Source: a virus
Virus record (IMG/VR): IMGVR_UViG_3300047201_000017
Coordinates: 1-51,795 of that record
Reading direction: 5' to 3' (one strand)
DNA: 51,795 nt
The notes under the pieces: model-generated
The model's database searches: none
Told to the model about the DNA's origin: nothing
What the model saw: the letters and a program-made list of their open reading frames with translations, nothing else
Translations under genes and position numbers: made by a program
In this document: positions 14,711 to 23,899 of the stretch, piece by piece
Position numbering within the stretch: position 1 is the stretch's first letter
How the letters are laid out: each line of letters opens with the position of its first letter

Positions 14711-15670
14711 ATGAGTATTACAAGATTTCCACATGGAGTTTCAAGTTTTGGTGTTCCCTTAGTTGGGAGTAGGTTTTCAAATCCTTGGACAACCCATTAC
14801 TTTGTGGATGGTGATAGTGGAAGTGATGGTAGTGTAGGGACTACTCCAGAAGATGCATTTAAAACCATTCAGAAAGCAATAACTATATCATCTGCTGGAG
14901 ATGTTATCTACATTCGTCCGAAGACATACACTATAGGAACTGGCTTCGCACGTTACAGCGAAGATGTATCAGTTACTCTTGGTGGTGGTGGTGGAAGTGG
15001 GGTTACTGCTACGAATGCAAACAAGTCCCTTATAGGTGTAACACAGCGCACTAGACCATCGGACTTTCTTGGTGTGCGATGGACATTTGCAACCGCAACA
15101 CAACTTACCGTTGATGCTCCCGCTCTTCATATAGAGAACATTGGTTTCTTTTCTGAACTAGGCACCTATACGATTAACCTGCGTAACAATGGAGCTACTT
15201 GGACACAACAAGGATCTGCTGGATTTTCAATCTATAACTGTGAAGTAAAAGGCGAAGCAAAACTCTATTCTGATGGTGGAGATGGCATCCAGATTGTGAA
15301 TTGCAGATTCCAGTCGAAGTATGATGGTACTACTGGTGGAATACAGTTAGTCGGTTCATCCAATCAGGTTAAAAGAGCAGTTATTCAGGCTTGTGAATTT
15401 ATTGGTGGCAACTCCTACAATATGGCTACTGCGCCAATAAACACTGCCGCTCCTTGTTGGGACCTGATAATTCGGGATTGCTACTTCAGTGTTGACACCG
15501 ATACCGTTTACATGGTGATTGCAGGAACATCCAATACCGGGATGGTAGCGAACTGCTACTTCGGTTCGGCTGATATTAATGCCCTATGTACTGGTCTTGT
15601 TGCTGGCACATCTGGTGTATTTGGTACTGCTTTGTATGACGAAGCTGGAATTGATAGTTTTGCTTCGTAA
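14711..15670 (+). CDS. Right-handed beta-helix virion protein
   Basis: 319 residues, ATAAGGAG upstream. The N-terminal part has YFVDGDSGSDGS..GTTPEDAFKTIQKAI, the signature of pectate-lyase-like/DUF1565 beta-helix proteins. Repeated short strands follow (IYNCEVKG, IQIVNCRFQS, VIQACEFIGG, IIRDCYFSV, MVANCYFGS), each about 25-30 residues apart, forming the helix rungs. Probably a decoration or tailspike-like protein. No clear catalytic acids could be assigned. Confidence 0.8.
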   Translation: MSITRFPHGVSSFGVPLVGSRFSNPWTTHYFVDGDSGSDGSVGTTPEDAFKTIQKAITISSAGDVIYIRPKTYTIGTGFARYSEDVSVTLGGGGGSGVTATNANKSLIGVTQRTRPSDFLGVRWTFATATQLTVDAPALHIENIGFFSELGTYTINLRNNGATWTQQGSAGFSIYNCEVKGEAKLYSDGGDGIQIVNCRFQSKYDGTTGGIQLVGSSNQVKRAVIQACEFIGGNSYNMATAPINTAAPCWDLIIRDCYFSVDTDTVYMVIAGTSNTGMVANCYFGSADINALCTGLVAGTSGVFGTALYDEAGIDSFAS

Positions 15671-15685
15671 CAATTTAGCAAAAAC

Positions 15686-15709
15686 AAGGGACGGGGAAAC
15701 TCGTCCCTT
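15686..15709 (+). terminator. Hairpin after the beta-helix gene
   Basis: A perfect 8-base stem AAGGGACG/CGTCCCTT around an 8-base loop, 16 bases after the stop. The following ATTTG is only weakly T-rich, so termination may be partial. Confidence 0.7.
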
Positions 15710-15729
15710 ATTTGAAAGGGAGAAGAAAA

Positions 15730-15867
15730 ATGTTAAAGAAAGAAATAAAAAAAGTAAAAACCCGTGAGGAAATTTTGGAATCTCTAAAGACTGCCGAAAT
15801 GGAAGAGGGTAGAGTTGGTCTTGTTGAAAAGTTTTTAGAAGAGGAAAAGAATGCAAAGAAAAGGTGA
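15730..15867 (+). CDS. Small Lys/Glu-rich protein
   Basis: 45 residues, very charged and helical (REEILESLKTAEMEEG). A purine-rich GGGAGAAG lies seven bases upstream. Overlaps the next small gene by 17 bases. Function unknown. Confidence 0.6.
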   Translation: MLKKEIKKVKTREEILESLKTAEMEEGRVGLVEKFLEEEKNAKKR

Positions 15868-15991
15868 AGAAAAGAAGGTTCAGCCGAAAAAAGATAAATC
15901 CTTAGAGAAATTTAAAGAAGTTAGAAAGTACATAAATAGGATTGACTTCTTGCGATTCAGGAATGGCAATCTAATTATCAAGGGGGGATAA
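15851..15991 (+). CDS. Small basic protein ending in a G-run
   Basis: 46 residues, Lys-rich at the N-terminus and ending FRNGNLIIKGG. The ATG overlaps the preceding gene, with GAGG ten bases upstream. The last sense codons lie in a run of six G directly before the TAA, and the next open frame lies in the +1 register. This may be a frameshift site or a ribosome site for the next gene. Confidence 0.5.
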   Translation: MQRKGEEKKVQPKKDKSLEKFKEVRKYINRIDFLRFRNGNLIIKGG

Positions 15992-15995
15992 TCTT

Positions 15996-16196
15996 ATTCA
16001 CATTATAATTAAGGGCAAGCACGATCACTTTGGCAAAACCCGTTCTGAGCAAGAAGAGAATATGCGGAAAGAATGGGGAACGACTATCACTGACGAACAG
16101 TTAGATAAGTTGAAATATCTTGAACGCAAAATAAAGGATTCGAGTGGGCAGACTAAAAACTTTATTCGAGGACAGGATATAGACAAGATTAAATAA
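15996..16196 (+). CDS. Small protein without a standard start codon
   Basis: The frame encodes a protein-like sequence from about 15990 (HIIIKGKHDHFGK...) to a TAA at 16194-16196. It has no ATG, GTG or TTG before 16062. ATT at 15996 lies eight bases after AGGGGGG and gives 66 residues; ATG 16062 would give only 44 and has no good ribosome site. Alternatively a +1 slip on the G-run fuses it to the previous gene. The product is charged, helical and of unknown function. The downstream part of the frame is more certain than the start. Confidence 0.5.
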   Translation: MHIIIKGKHDHFGKTRSEQEENMRKEWGTTITDEQLDKLKYLERKIKDSSGQTKNFIRGQDIDKIK

Positions 16197-16228
16197 TTAC
16201 TAAGAACTAAAAGGATAAAAATAGGTAA

Positions 16229-16627
16229 ATGTCTAACCAAAACACAGTTACTGGCAAAGTAGTAAGTTCCATTTCTGTTGTTAGCAAAAGTGTGCCACCT
16301 GTCAAAAAGGCATCTCGTGTAACTGTGATAGTAAACCCAGCATCGACTGTTGCTTCTTCAACTTCGTTTGGTGCATCCGCAGACGTGGGTACTTCTACTT
16401 CTTATGCAAGAGAAGATCATACACATGGCACTCCAACTGATCCCGTGCCTGAACATGCGTTATTGGATACTGGCATACATGGAGTTGGCGATAGCACAGT
16501 AGACAGCGTTGAAGCGAGAGATGAAGAACTTGAGGAATTGGCCTTAATACAAGAAGAACATAATATCCAGGACATGTTAGCTCATGAGCGACACAGTTCT
16601 GGCATTAGAGGTTATGAAAATCGTTAA
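16229..16627 (+). CDS. Structural protein with REDHTHG motif
   Basis: 132 residues. An N-terminal Val/Ser-rich segment is followed by YAREDHTHGTPTDPVPEHALLD, a His-rich motif frequent in phage fibre and head-fibre-like proteins, where the His residues can bind metal ions in trimers. The C-terminus is acidic and helical. Probably a small trimeric virion component. Confidence 0.65.
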   Translation: MSNQNTVTGKVVSSISVVSKSVPPVKKASRVTVIVNPASTVASSTSFGASADVGTSTSYAREDHTHGTPTDPVPEHALLDTGIHGVGDSTVDSVEARDEELEELALIQEEHNIQDMLAHERHSSGIRGYENR

Positions 16628-16647
16628 TACGAAAGGAGTGATTTAAA

Positions 16648-17274
16648 ATGTTAAGTGAAGGAAGGACTGGATTAATAAGTGCTTCGGATGGAACAGTAAA
16701 TCCACTACGATTGGACAACACTGGAGCGATAACTATCGTTTCTGCTCATCCACTGTATTCAGAAGCAAGTATTCGTGGAAAGATGTTTACAGCATCTATT
16801 GCCGTTGCAGGAGTAGCCCCAGGAACAGCACTAAGCACGACTCCACCAATGGCAGTATTGAATCCATTAAACTCAGGATACAACCTTGCTGTTCTTAAAA
16901 CCTCAATTGGATATGTTTCCGGTACTTTAGGTGCAGGAAGTATTGTGTATGCTTTTGTTACTCCACAGGCAACCGTACCTACTGGTGGAACGGAACTGAC
17001 TCCAGTAAGTGATCTGATAGGCCAAATAAGGGGAGCTGGCAGGGCATTTTCTGGTTCCACACTTTCCGGTACTCCACTCATTATTAGACCAGCATACAAC
17101 ATGGGTGCTGCCCTCGCAACGACTGCACTTGGGGTTTCTGTTTGTCAGGACTTAGTAGAAGGCGAAATAATGATTCCCCCAGCGACCTGTTTCGTTATGC
17201 AGGGAGTGGCGGCAGCAGGAACTACACCATTAGTAATATTATCAGTAGTTTGGGAAGAGATGCTAATAGCATAG
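16648..17274 (+). CDS. Putative virion structural protein
   Basis: 208 residues with a good AAAGGAG site. The protein is Gly/Ala/Thr/Val-rich and looks like a jelly-roll or other beta fold, with no membrane segment or enzyme motif. It follows the REDHTHG protein directly, and the two may form one structure such as a head fibre. Confidence 0.65.
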   Translation: MLSEGRTGLISASDGTVNPLRLDNTGAITIVSAHPLYSEASIRGKMFTASIAVAGVAPGTALSTTPPMAVLNPLNSGYNLAVLKTSIGYVSGTLGAGSIVYAFVTPQATVPTGGTELTPVSDLIGQIRGAGRAFSGSTLSGTPLIIRPAYNMGAALATTALGVSVCQDLVEGEIMIPPATCFVMQGVAAAGTTPLVILSVVWEEMLIA

Positions 17275-17314
17275 AATAAAATAGCATAAACTAAGAAAGG
17301 AAAGGGATAACCTA

Positions 17315-17845
17315 ATGAAAGTATTTGGTGATGTAGACAGGACTGATAAGGGCAAAATCAAGTCAGAGTTTCCAGCATGGTACTATCCACAGCAAATAGA
17401 CGAACTCAAAGAATCTATTCGCCACAAGGAACGACTGATCGAACAGGACATGGTTCCTGCTAGCGAGAAGCAAATTACCAAGTCTAGATTGGCACAAGAG
17501 AAAGAACGATTAACCAAAATAGAAGAACACATGCCTAAATTGACTGCAACTGAGCAGGATTCTGTTCATAAGATGACTAAGGAACTAGGCAATAAGATTG
17601 GCATATCCATGTTTAGTCGATCTGAGATGGAACGTGGTACTGCGGACGCACATGAAGAAGCACGAAGGATGTCTGAGCCGTGTATTGAGATTAAGACTGA
17701 GGCGGAAGTCGAACTTGCCAAAGAGTGTAACATAAGTATCAAGAATGGCAAAGTCAGTCGTGATGAAGCATCTAAGATGTGGAAACTTAGTCGAAGGATG
17801 TTAGGTGAGATGTCCAATGTAGAAATACTAAGACGGGATAAATAA
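17315..17845 (+). CDS. Hypothetical helical protein
   Basis: 176 residues, highly charged, with a coiled-coil-like central segment (LKESIRHKERLIEQD, RLAQEKERLTKIEEH). AGGAAAGGG lies upstream. The position between head and connector genes suggests an assembly function. No family was recognised. Confidence 0.65.
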   Translation: MKVFGDVDRTDKGKIKSEFPAWYYPQQIDELKESIRHKERLIEQDMVPASEKQITKSRLAQEKERLTKIEEHMPKLTATEQDSVHKMTKELGNKIGISMFSRSEMERGTADAHEEARRMSEPCIEIKTEAEVELAKECNISIKNGKVSRDEASKMWKLSRRMLGEMSNVEILRRDK

Positions 17846-17846
17846 C

Positions 17847-18167
17847 ATGAAGATACCTATAAAGGTTAAAATAGCAGGATATGATTATCGTGTTAAATAT
17901 CCATACACGTTTAAGAATTATAAATTAGCAGCTGAGGTTAATCATGATAAACATGAGATTATGATTGCGAGTCATAGTTCTAAAACCGAAAAAAAGGCAC
18001 GTTCTGAAATAGAACAAAGTCTTCTACATGAGATTGTGCATGCAGTAAATACTCGATACTTACCAAGAAAAAATAGGTTATATGAAGGTCAAGTTGAACA
18101 GATTTCTGAAGGTTTGTATCAAGTTTTAAAAGATAATAAATTAACATTCGGTAATAGGAAAAAGTGA
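17847..18167 (+). CDS. HExxH zinc metallopeptidase-like protein
   Basis: 106 residues with the zincin motif LLHEIVHAVN (HEIVH, about residues 61-65) and a downstream Glu-containing helix (YEGQVEQISEGLYQ) that could supply the third ligand. Short zincins of this kind (ImmA/SprT-like size) are common between phage head genes. It might process a virion protein or act on a host target; the substrate is unknown. Confidence 0.75.
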   Translation: MKIPIKVKIAGYDYRVKYPYTFKNYKLAAEVNHDKHEIMIASHSSKTEKKARSEIEQSLLHEIVHAVNTRYLPRKNRLYEGQVEQISEGLYQVLKDNKLTFGNRKK

Positions 18168-18168
18168 A

Positions 18169-19074
18169 ATGGATGGCAAGACTCTTACTAGGGAGTTAAG
18201 ACAAGCACTTGCAGAACAGTCCGATTCTGTATATCTTGATGATAAATCCAGTTATGACTATATTTACGAAGCGGCAGTCGCTACGACTATGCGGACGGAT
18301 TGTTTTACTACTTCATCTACGATTGCAACTTTGGCATCCACTACAACATACAGGTTGCCATACGATTTCCTTAAACTATACTTGAAAGACAGTAATGGCA
18401 GTTTCTTTATTAAGTATTACAATGGAACCAACTATTATTTTATCTATCCTGACACTTACGACAATATGGTGTTGGCAAATAATACTACCACACAGTCAAT
18501 TCCAAACAGTTTTGCGATAATTCCGTATACTCCCGTGTCTACTGTAAGTGGATTGGCAGCCATAAATGGTGCCACTACTGGTTTAGGAGGGAAATGTTTA
18601 CTTACTGGTTCAGGATCGCTTGCAAATGTATATCCTGGAGATACAGTTCAAAACCCAACGGACGGAAGTAATGGGTATGTTGTTTTAACTGATACTGCAA
18701 GCACTGTTTACACGGCATTGTTTGATGGAACAAATAACGATTGGAGTACTAGCGATATTTATACTATTGCTCCCCAAGGACGGTTTGCTTTAGTATTAGA
18801 TCCTCCTCCTACAACTGCAGGTCATATAGTTACTGTATACTATATAAGAAAACCCGATCCGGTATATGCTCTATACGAGAGTTACCAGTTTGCACCGCAT
18901 TTCAAACCAATCATAATTGCCTATGCTGCATGGCGGTACAAGTATCGAGATCGTGAACCTAATTACGGTGATGCTTGGTACAAGACGTGGGACATGGGAT
19001 GTAGGATGTATGGTACGGCATTCAATGATGCTATTGACAGGAAAGGATTTAAGGTAAGTTTTATAAAGAAGTAA
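18169..19074 (+). CDS. Head-tail connector/adaptor protein with an inserted module
   Basis: 301 residues. The start (DGKTLTRELRQALAEQSDSVY) and the C-terminal part (FAPHFKPIIIAYAAWRYKYRDRE...YYKTW-like) match the pattern of phage adaptor proteins that bridge portal and nozzle. Residues about 150-200 hold a GDTVQNPTDGSNGYVVL...FDGTNNDWSTSDIYTI segment, a module often found inserted in phage tail proteins. Position directly before the nozzle-like gene supports the call. Confidence 0.7.
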   Translation: MDGKTLTRELRQALAEQSDSVYLDDKSSYDYIYEAAVATTMRTDCFTTSSTIATLASTTTYRLPYDFLKLYLKDSNGSFFIKYYNGTNYYFIYPDTYDNMVLANNTTTQSIPNSFAIIPYTPVSTVSGLAAINGATTGLGGKCLLTGSGSLANVYPGDTVQNPTDGSNGYVVLTDTASTVYTALFDGTNNDWSTSDIYTIAPQGRFALVLDPPPTTAGHIVTVYYIRKPDPVYALYESYQFAPHFKPIIIAYAAWRYKYRDREPNYGDAWYKTWDMGCRMYGTAFNDAIDRKGFKVSFIKK

Positions 19075-19075
19075 T

Positions 19076-22000
19076 ATGCCTAAGGATGCTCCTCTACAGT
19101 ATGTAGCATTACCATTGACAGGCAGATGGCGACCTTGTGTGCCTAGATGCACTCTTGGCGAAGGGGACTTCTCTATTCTTACCAATATGAGATATACCGA
19201 TACGGGAATCAAGAGCGTATCGGGTATGACTAAAATCAACTCTAACGTAATAAATGCCACTTATCTTAAAACAAGAAGTGCGATTCATTACAAGAAAGAC
19301 AAGCCAGTGGAAACCCATGTTCTTGTGCAGGCATACAATTCTGCTGAAACCGCATCACAAGTTCTGGAGAACACAACTGCAATAGGCAATACAGGACAGT
19401 TTAGTGCAACTGCATTATGGACAGATTCTTCTGGTGCAGGTATTGGAAAGTTTAGTCAAGCACCGGATGGTTGTGTTGCTTATACTAACGGAGTGGATTC
19501 CTGTATTTGGGGCGGTGTGGAATACCGATGTGCTGGTTTTATTAACTTCAACCCTGATGATGCAAACATCAAGTATGACTATACTGACAGGATCACAAAC
19601 GATTTACAGGACACTAACAATGTTGCCATATTGAAACGGTTTGGTGGAATAGATTCACATTCAATTGCATTACTGCATTTTGAGAATGCTTCTGATATAG
19701 GATTAGACTCTACAACTTATTCACATAGTTTTACCAATACCAATGTAGCAACTAATACTACTTACTATGTGTTTGGGTCAAGATCGGCATCGTTCAACGG
19801 TACGACTGCATACTTATCATTGGCAGATGATGAGCATTTCAATTTTACTGGCGGCACTTTCACTATTGAGACTAGAGTAAGGGCAGATGATGTTGCTGCG
19901 GTTAGACCTTTATACTTTCAATATACATCTGTTATTTCATTTACTAATGGTGGAAAAGGTGGATATGAAACTCATCAGGGTGATTCTATTAATGGTATAA
20001 CAAGCAGTGCGACTGCCAACATAGTAAGAATAACAGTGGATACTGGTACATGGGGTGGCGGCAATGCTGCTGGTCATTTCTATATTACCAGTCAGAGTGG
20101 AACGTTTGTAGCAGAAGAATGGCGAGAAGGTATATCCGCAGCCAATGGCAACTTTGCCGGCAATTCTGTTGTTGGCGACTATGCGATATTCTATATCAAC
20201 GCTACTGGCGGGCTTACATTTAGAATATACGATTACGATACGAGTTCTAATTTAGTGAATTTCAGTACCGCAGATAACAGTATCGCAATTAATACCTGGT
20301 ATCATATTGAATTGGACGAAAGTGGGGATGCTTTTTATATCTATATTGACGGAATTCAAAGAGCGGTTACGAGTAGCACATCGAGAATGAGAAATTATTC
20401 AAATTCAATTTATATCGGATATGATGGGACGAACTATTTTGATGGTCTGCTGGACGAGTATAGAATTTGCGATAACTCACAGCATTCTAGTGGAAGTGCA
20501 TTTACTATCCCAGTCGTTGCGTATAGTTTATCTACTGGCATTAATGTGTATTTAGGTACAACTAGACCTATTACGGGTGTAAAGTTCTATGTTTTAGAAG
20601 CTAGTAAGAATACCCAGGCTAGCACTTCTGCAGTTAATTATTGGAACGGTTCTGTATGGACGGCAGTAACCAGTTCGACTGATGGTACGGTTACGTCTGG
20701 CGTTACACTTGCCAAAACAGGGACTATTTCGTTCTTAATAGGAGCCACTACTTCTACTACCGTGGCGGCAGCCAAGACTAAAGTATTGTTTAAGAAAATG
20801 GCATATTGGTATTATTTCACATTTACTGGCACGGATAACAACATTGGTGTTTATTATGTAACTGTAGATGCACCATTTCAACAAATCGTTGATTTGTGGG
20901 ATGGTGTTCCAAGAACTACTTATAAGTTCCTTATTTACAATGCTACTCTAGCTGAATATACCGATCTTACTACCAATATTCTAGCGGAAGAGTACAATCC
21001 AGATGACTATACGAGTTATGCAGACGTAGGACCGTGGAATATTTTGTCGTTCACTAGCGGTGGGACTTACGAGATGAAGGTTGGTGATACGGTTACTGGA
21101 GCAGTAAGTGGCGCAAGTGCGTATGTTGAAAAGGTTATTATAACTTCAGGCACGTGGGCAGCGGGGACTGCGGTTGGTACTTTATTAATATCAAGTCAGC
21201 ACGGTACATTTCAAGCTGAAAGTCTCAAGATTGGGTTGCTTACGGACATTGCCACAATTTCAGGAGATTCTTCTAAGTCTGACAATTACGTACTTATGGG
21301 ATTCTATGATAGGTTGACTGCTATTGAAGTAATACTTGGGAGTACCAATGTCAATACTAATAATGCCTATTGCACTATATACTATTGGTCTGGTGCGGCA
21401 TGGGTTAATGTAGGAACGTTAGATGATGGAACGTTTCAAAGCAATAAGACATTCAATCATAGTGGAGTCATATCGTGGAATGCTCCTAGCGAATCTTCTG
21501 AATTGCAGACTTCATTTTCCAACTCGGATCAGTTGTACTTTTATAAATTGGTATTCAGCAGTTCTCTTAGTCCAACCGTTCATGTGGATTCGATTACAGG
21601 CATACCAGCACAAATAAGTGTAAGTGGATACAAGTTCCCTGTAATGTGGCAGAACAGGTTGTTTCTATGTTCTGAAGGTTCGGATAAAGTAAATAAAGTA
21701 ATATATTCTGCAAGGAATACAGTATGTGTGTGGAATGGTCAGGACTCAGGCGAAATCCAGATTGGGGATGCACCTTCGCTTACTGCCGGAACTACTCTAT
21801 TCACTAGATACGGTGGAACGATATTCGATAACTTGATTTTAACTAAGAATAACGAAACATGGTTAATAGACGGTAACGCCCCACCCAATTATTTTGCTTA
21901 CAAAATATCCGATACGTTAGGATGCGTGGCTCCGCATACATTAATATCGTGCAGTTTGGGATATGAAATAGCCCAAGGTTTAAGTAAGCATGTCGCTATT

Positions 22001-22780
22001 TGGCAAGCTGGCGCTGGTATAGTTATGTTTGATGGCAATACTATCACTCCCATTGATGTGGATATTAACGAAATATTTACTGACGGGTTTAAGTTATGGT
22101 CTAACCTATCTGCTGAGTTCTCAACTACTCAAATATATTCTCTCTCCATAAACAAGTCTACAGCATTTTATGATGAGAATCGTAAAGAGTACCATTTCCT
22201 GTATTGTAAAAGTTATGCTACAGGAGAATACTTAAATGACGAGTTCGTCTATGATCTTATTAGAAGGAAATGGTTTAGAATGGAGAGATCAAGTCTGTCT
22301 AGTCGCAATCCATTAACGTATGGAATAACCGTCACTAAAACGACTGGTGAAAAATTAAACTATGGATTTCTGGAAACAGGATACATGGAATACCTTGAGG
22401 CCGTTTCTACTGCATTTGATGGTTTAAGTATAATCGCAGTATGTCAGACTGGTGATGCTCCTCTTGCAGGTTGGATGAATAAAACGTCTATACGATTCAT
22501 TAAACCTATATCATATTCCGGAAGCGGAACGGTTACACTTACCCACTATGGCGAGGGTGAATATACTGGTGATACGGCATTGACATATAGTTTGACTTTA
22601 TCTACACACAGTTACGTTTCTCCAATAAAACCAGTCGGGTATGGACCACATATATTTCATGGATTTAGAATGGTAGTTACTGGAGTGTCTCTATTTAGAC
22701 CTGTAGGACTAGGATTATTATATAAAGTAATTGGGCCAGAGGTTTATAAAGTACTTCCCTCAGCCGTAACGCCACGATAG
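19076..22780 (+). CDS. Large tail nozzle-like protein with split LamG domain and repeated modules
   Basis: 1234 residues, two bases after the adaptor gene. The N-terminus (PLTGRWRPCVPRCTLGEGDFSILTNMRY-type) and the C-terminal third (WQNRLFLCSEGSDKVNKVIYS, GTIFDNLILTKNNETWLIDG, GLSKHVAIWQAGAGIVMFDG) resemble beta-propeller nozzle proteins of podoviruses. Residues about 196-470 are a LamG domain (ALLHFENASD, ASFNGTTAYLSLADD, YIYIDGIQRAV, YFDGLLDEYRI). It is interrupted at about 286-353 by a shuffled module that recurs at about 656-720 and in the protein at 127. It probably forms the tail tip and carries glycan-binding domains. Confidence 0.75.
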   Translation: MPKDAPLQYVALPLTGRWRPCVPRCTLGEGDFSILTNMRYTDTGIKSVSGMTKINSNVINATYLKTRSAIHYKKDKPVETHVLVQAYNSAETASQVLENTTAIGNTGQFSATALWTDSSGAGIGKFSQAPDGCVAYTNGVDSCIWGGVEYRCAGFINFNPDDANIKYDYTDRITNDLQDTNNVAILKRFGGIDSHSIALLHFENASDIGLDSTTYSHSFTNTNVATNTTYYVFGSRSASFNGTTAYLSLADDEHFNFTGGTFTIETRVRADDVAAVRPLYFQYTSVISFTNGGKGGYETHQGDSINGITSSATANIVRITVDTGTWGGGNAAGHFYITSQSGTFVAEEWREGISAANGNFAGNSVVGDYAIFYINATGGLTFRIYDYDTSSNLVNFSTADNSIAINTWYHIELDESGDAFYIYIDGIQRAVTSSTSRMRNYSNSIYIGYDGTNYFDGLLDEYRICDNSQHSSGSAFTIPVVAYSLSTGINVYLGTTRPITGVKFYVLEASKNTQASTSAVNYWNGSVWTAVTSSTDGTVTSGVTLAKTGTISFLIGATTSTTVAAAKTKVLFKKMAYWYYFTFTGTDNNIGVYYVTVDAPFQQIVDLWDGVPRTTYKFLIYNATLAEYTDLTTNILAEEYNPDDYTSYADVGPWNILSFTSGGTYEMKVGDTVTGAVSGASAYVEKVIITSGTWAAGTAVGTLLISSQHGTFQAESLKIGLLTDIATISGDSSKSDNYVLMGFYDRLTAIEVILGSTNVNTNNAYCTIYYWSGAAWVNVGTLDDGTFQSNKTFNHSGVISWNAPSESSELQTSFSNSDQLYFYKLVFSSSLSPTVHVDSITGIPAQISVSGYKFPVMWQNRLFLCSEGSDKVNKVIYSARNTVCVWNGQDSGEIQIGDAPSLTAGTTLFTRYGGTIFDNLILTKNNETWLIDGNAPPNYFAYKISDTLGCVAPHTLISCSLGYEIAQGLSKHVAIWQAGAGIVMFDGNTITPIDVDINEIFTDGFKLWSNLSAEFSTTQIYSLSINKSTAFYDENRKEYHFLYCKSYATGEYLNDEFVYDLIRRKWFRMERSSLSSRNPLTYGITVTKTTGEKLNYGFLETGYMEYLEAVSTAFDGLSIIAVCQTGDAPLAGWMNKTSIRFIKPISYSGSGTVTLTHYGEGEYTGDTALTYSLTLSTHSYVSPIKPVGYGPHIFHGFRMVVTGVSLFRPVGLGLLYKVIGPEVYKVLPSAVTPR

Positions 22781-22790
22781 GAGAACTGAT

Positions 22791-23483
22791 ATGAACGGGT
22801 ACGCTTTAGATCCATTTTGGGCAGGTCGCACTAGGACTTTTGCTGGTCAGACTGGCGTAACTACTGGTCAGCCAGCTGATTGGGAAGGTATTGCATCCGC
22901 AGAGTTGCGAGAGCGATATTCAGGCGCACAACAGGCTAGAAACTATGCTTTGCAACGATCGCAGTTTGAACAGCAAACAGCATTGCAACAACAACAACTT
23001 GGATTGCAACGAGAAGAACTTGGAATGAAACGAGAGGGAATACAGGCAGAAACTGAAGCGGCTAGAATGGCTGGATATGGGCAAATCGCTACTACTGCTG
23101 GCCAACTTTATTTAGCAAAATCTATGTATGGTGCTGGTCAAACCGGAGGGGGATTGCTAACCAAAAGTGCTGCTACTGGAGTCACAGGTCAAGTTGGTGG
23201 CACAGGTTTTATGTCAAGTCAAATTGGGAACACTGGTCTAACCGGTGGAACTGCCATGAGTGCAGCGGGATGGGGTGCTGCTGGTGGAACCACAGGTGCA
23301 TGGTTAGGTCGTGAGTATGGTCAAAACCTTCCTTATACTGGTGGCAAAAAAGAACGAAGTGTAATGGGTGGAGTGTTGGGAGGAGCATTGGCTGGTGCGG
23401 CAGCTACTTCATGGTCTGGTCCAGGTGCAATCGTTGGCGCAATTGTAGGTGGAGTCATAGGTGCAATAGGTGGTGGAAAATAA
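22791..23483 (+). CDS. Ejection-type internal virion protein with Gly-rich C-terminus
   Basis: 230 residues with GGAGAACTGAT upstream. Residues about 45-95 are a Gln/Glu-rich coiled coil (LQQQQLGLQREELGMKREG). The C-terminal half is Gly/Ala-rich, with a Gly-zipper-like end (GGALAGAAATS, IVGAIVGGVIGAIGGGK) that could insert into membranes. Together with the two following genes it probably forms the ejected internal proteins that carry DNA across the envelope. Confidence 0.75.
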   Translation: MNGYALDPFWAGRTRTFAGQTGVTTGQPADWEGIASAELRERYSGAQQARNYALQRSQFEQQTALQQQQLGLQREELGMKREGIQAETEAARMAGYGQIATTAGQLYLAKSMYGAGQTGGGLLTKSAATGVTGQVGGTGFMSSQIGNTGLTGGTAMSAAGWGAAGGTTGAWLGREYGQNLPYTGGKKERSVMGGVLGGALAGAAATSWSGPGAIVGAIVGGVIGAIGGGK

Positions 23484-23898
23484 CTTTAGATTAGAACTAC
23501 GAACAATATTTGAATTGTGTAATGATTATCCAGAGATATACAAGTCAGTATTTAATGATTTTGCAACCGAAGGCAATTGCCCTTCGGAAGTGTACCTTGG
23601 CTATAAGGATGATAAACTAATTGGCTTTATGGCTGGATATATTCAAAGCAATAACACATGGTACTTGCAACGTGGCGGATTTAAAGTAGAAAATCAAAGG
23701 AAAGTAGATAATTTGCACTTATTTAATAAGGCACTAGACATAATACATGATAAGTGGTTACATATTATAGCAATGATACAAAACAATGATACTACGGCAC
23801 TTAAAATGGCTTTAATGGGCAAGTTTAAGATAATAGGTACACGAATGGATACTGCGAACAATTTATGGGTTGAGATGATCCATACTAGGGAGGTTTGA
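23470..23898 (+). CDS. GNAT acetyltransferase-like protein
   Basis: 142 residues, overlapping the previous gene by 14 bases. The order of segments fits a GNAT fold: a strand pair EVYLGYKDDKLIGFMAGYI, then a helix, then IIAMIQNNDTTALKMALMGKFKIIGTR, which resembles the acetyl-CoA-binding and C-terminal part. The usual Q/RxxGxG/A loop is not clear. Such proteins often sit between ejection-protein genes and could be structural rather than enzymatic. Confidence 0.6.
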   Translation: MVENNFRLELRTIFELCNDYPEIYKSVFNDFATEGNCPSEVYLGYKDDKLIGFMAGYIQSNNTWYLQRGGFKVENQRKVDNLHLFNKALDIIHDKWLHIIAMIQNNDTTALKMALMGKFKIIGTRMDTANNLWVEMIHTREV

Positions 23899-23899
23899 T

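Noticed and set aside
18001-18060. Prohead protease among the head genes
   Set aside because: The only protease-like motif is the HExxH zincin at 17847, whose size and position do not match serine prohead proteases.
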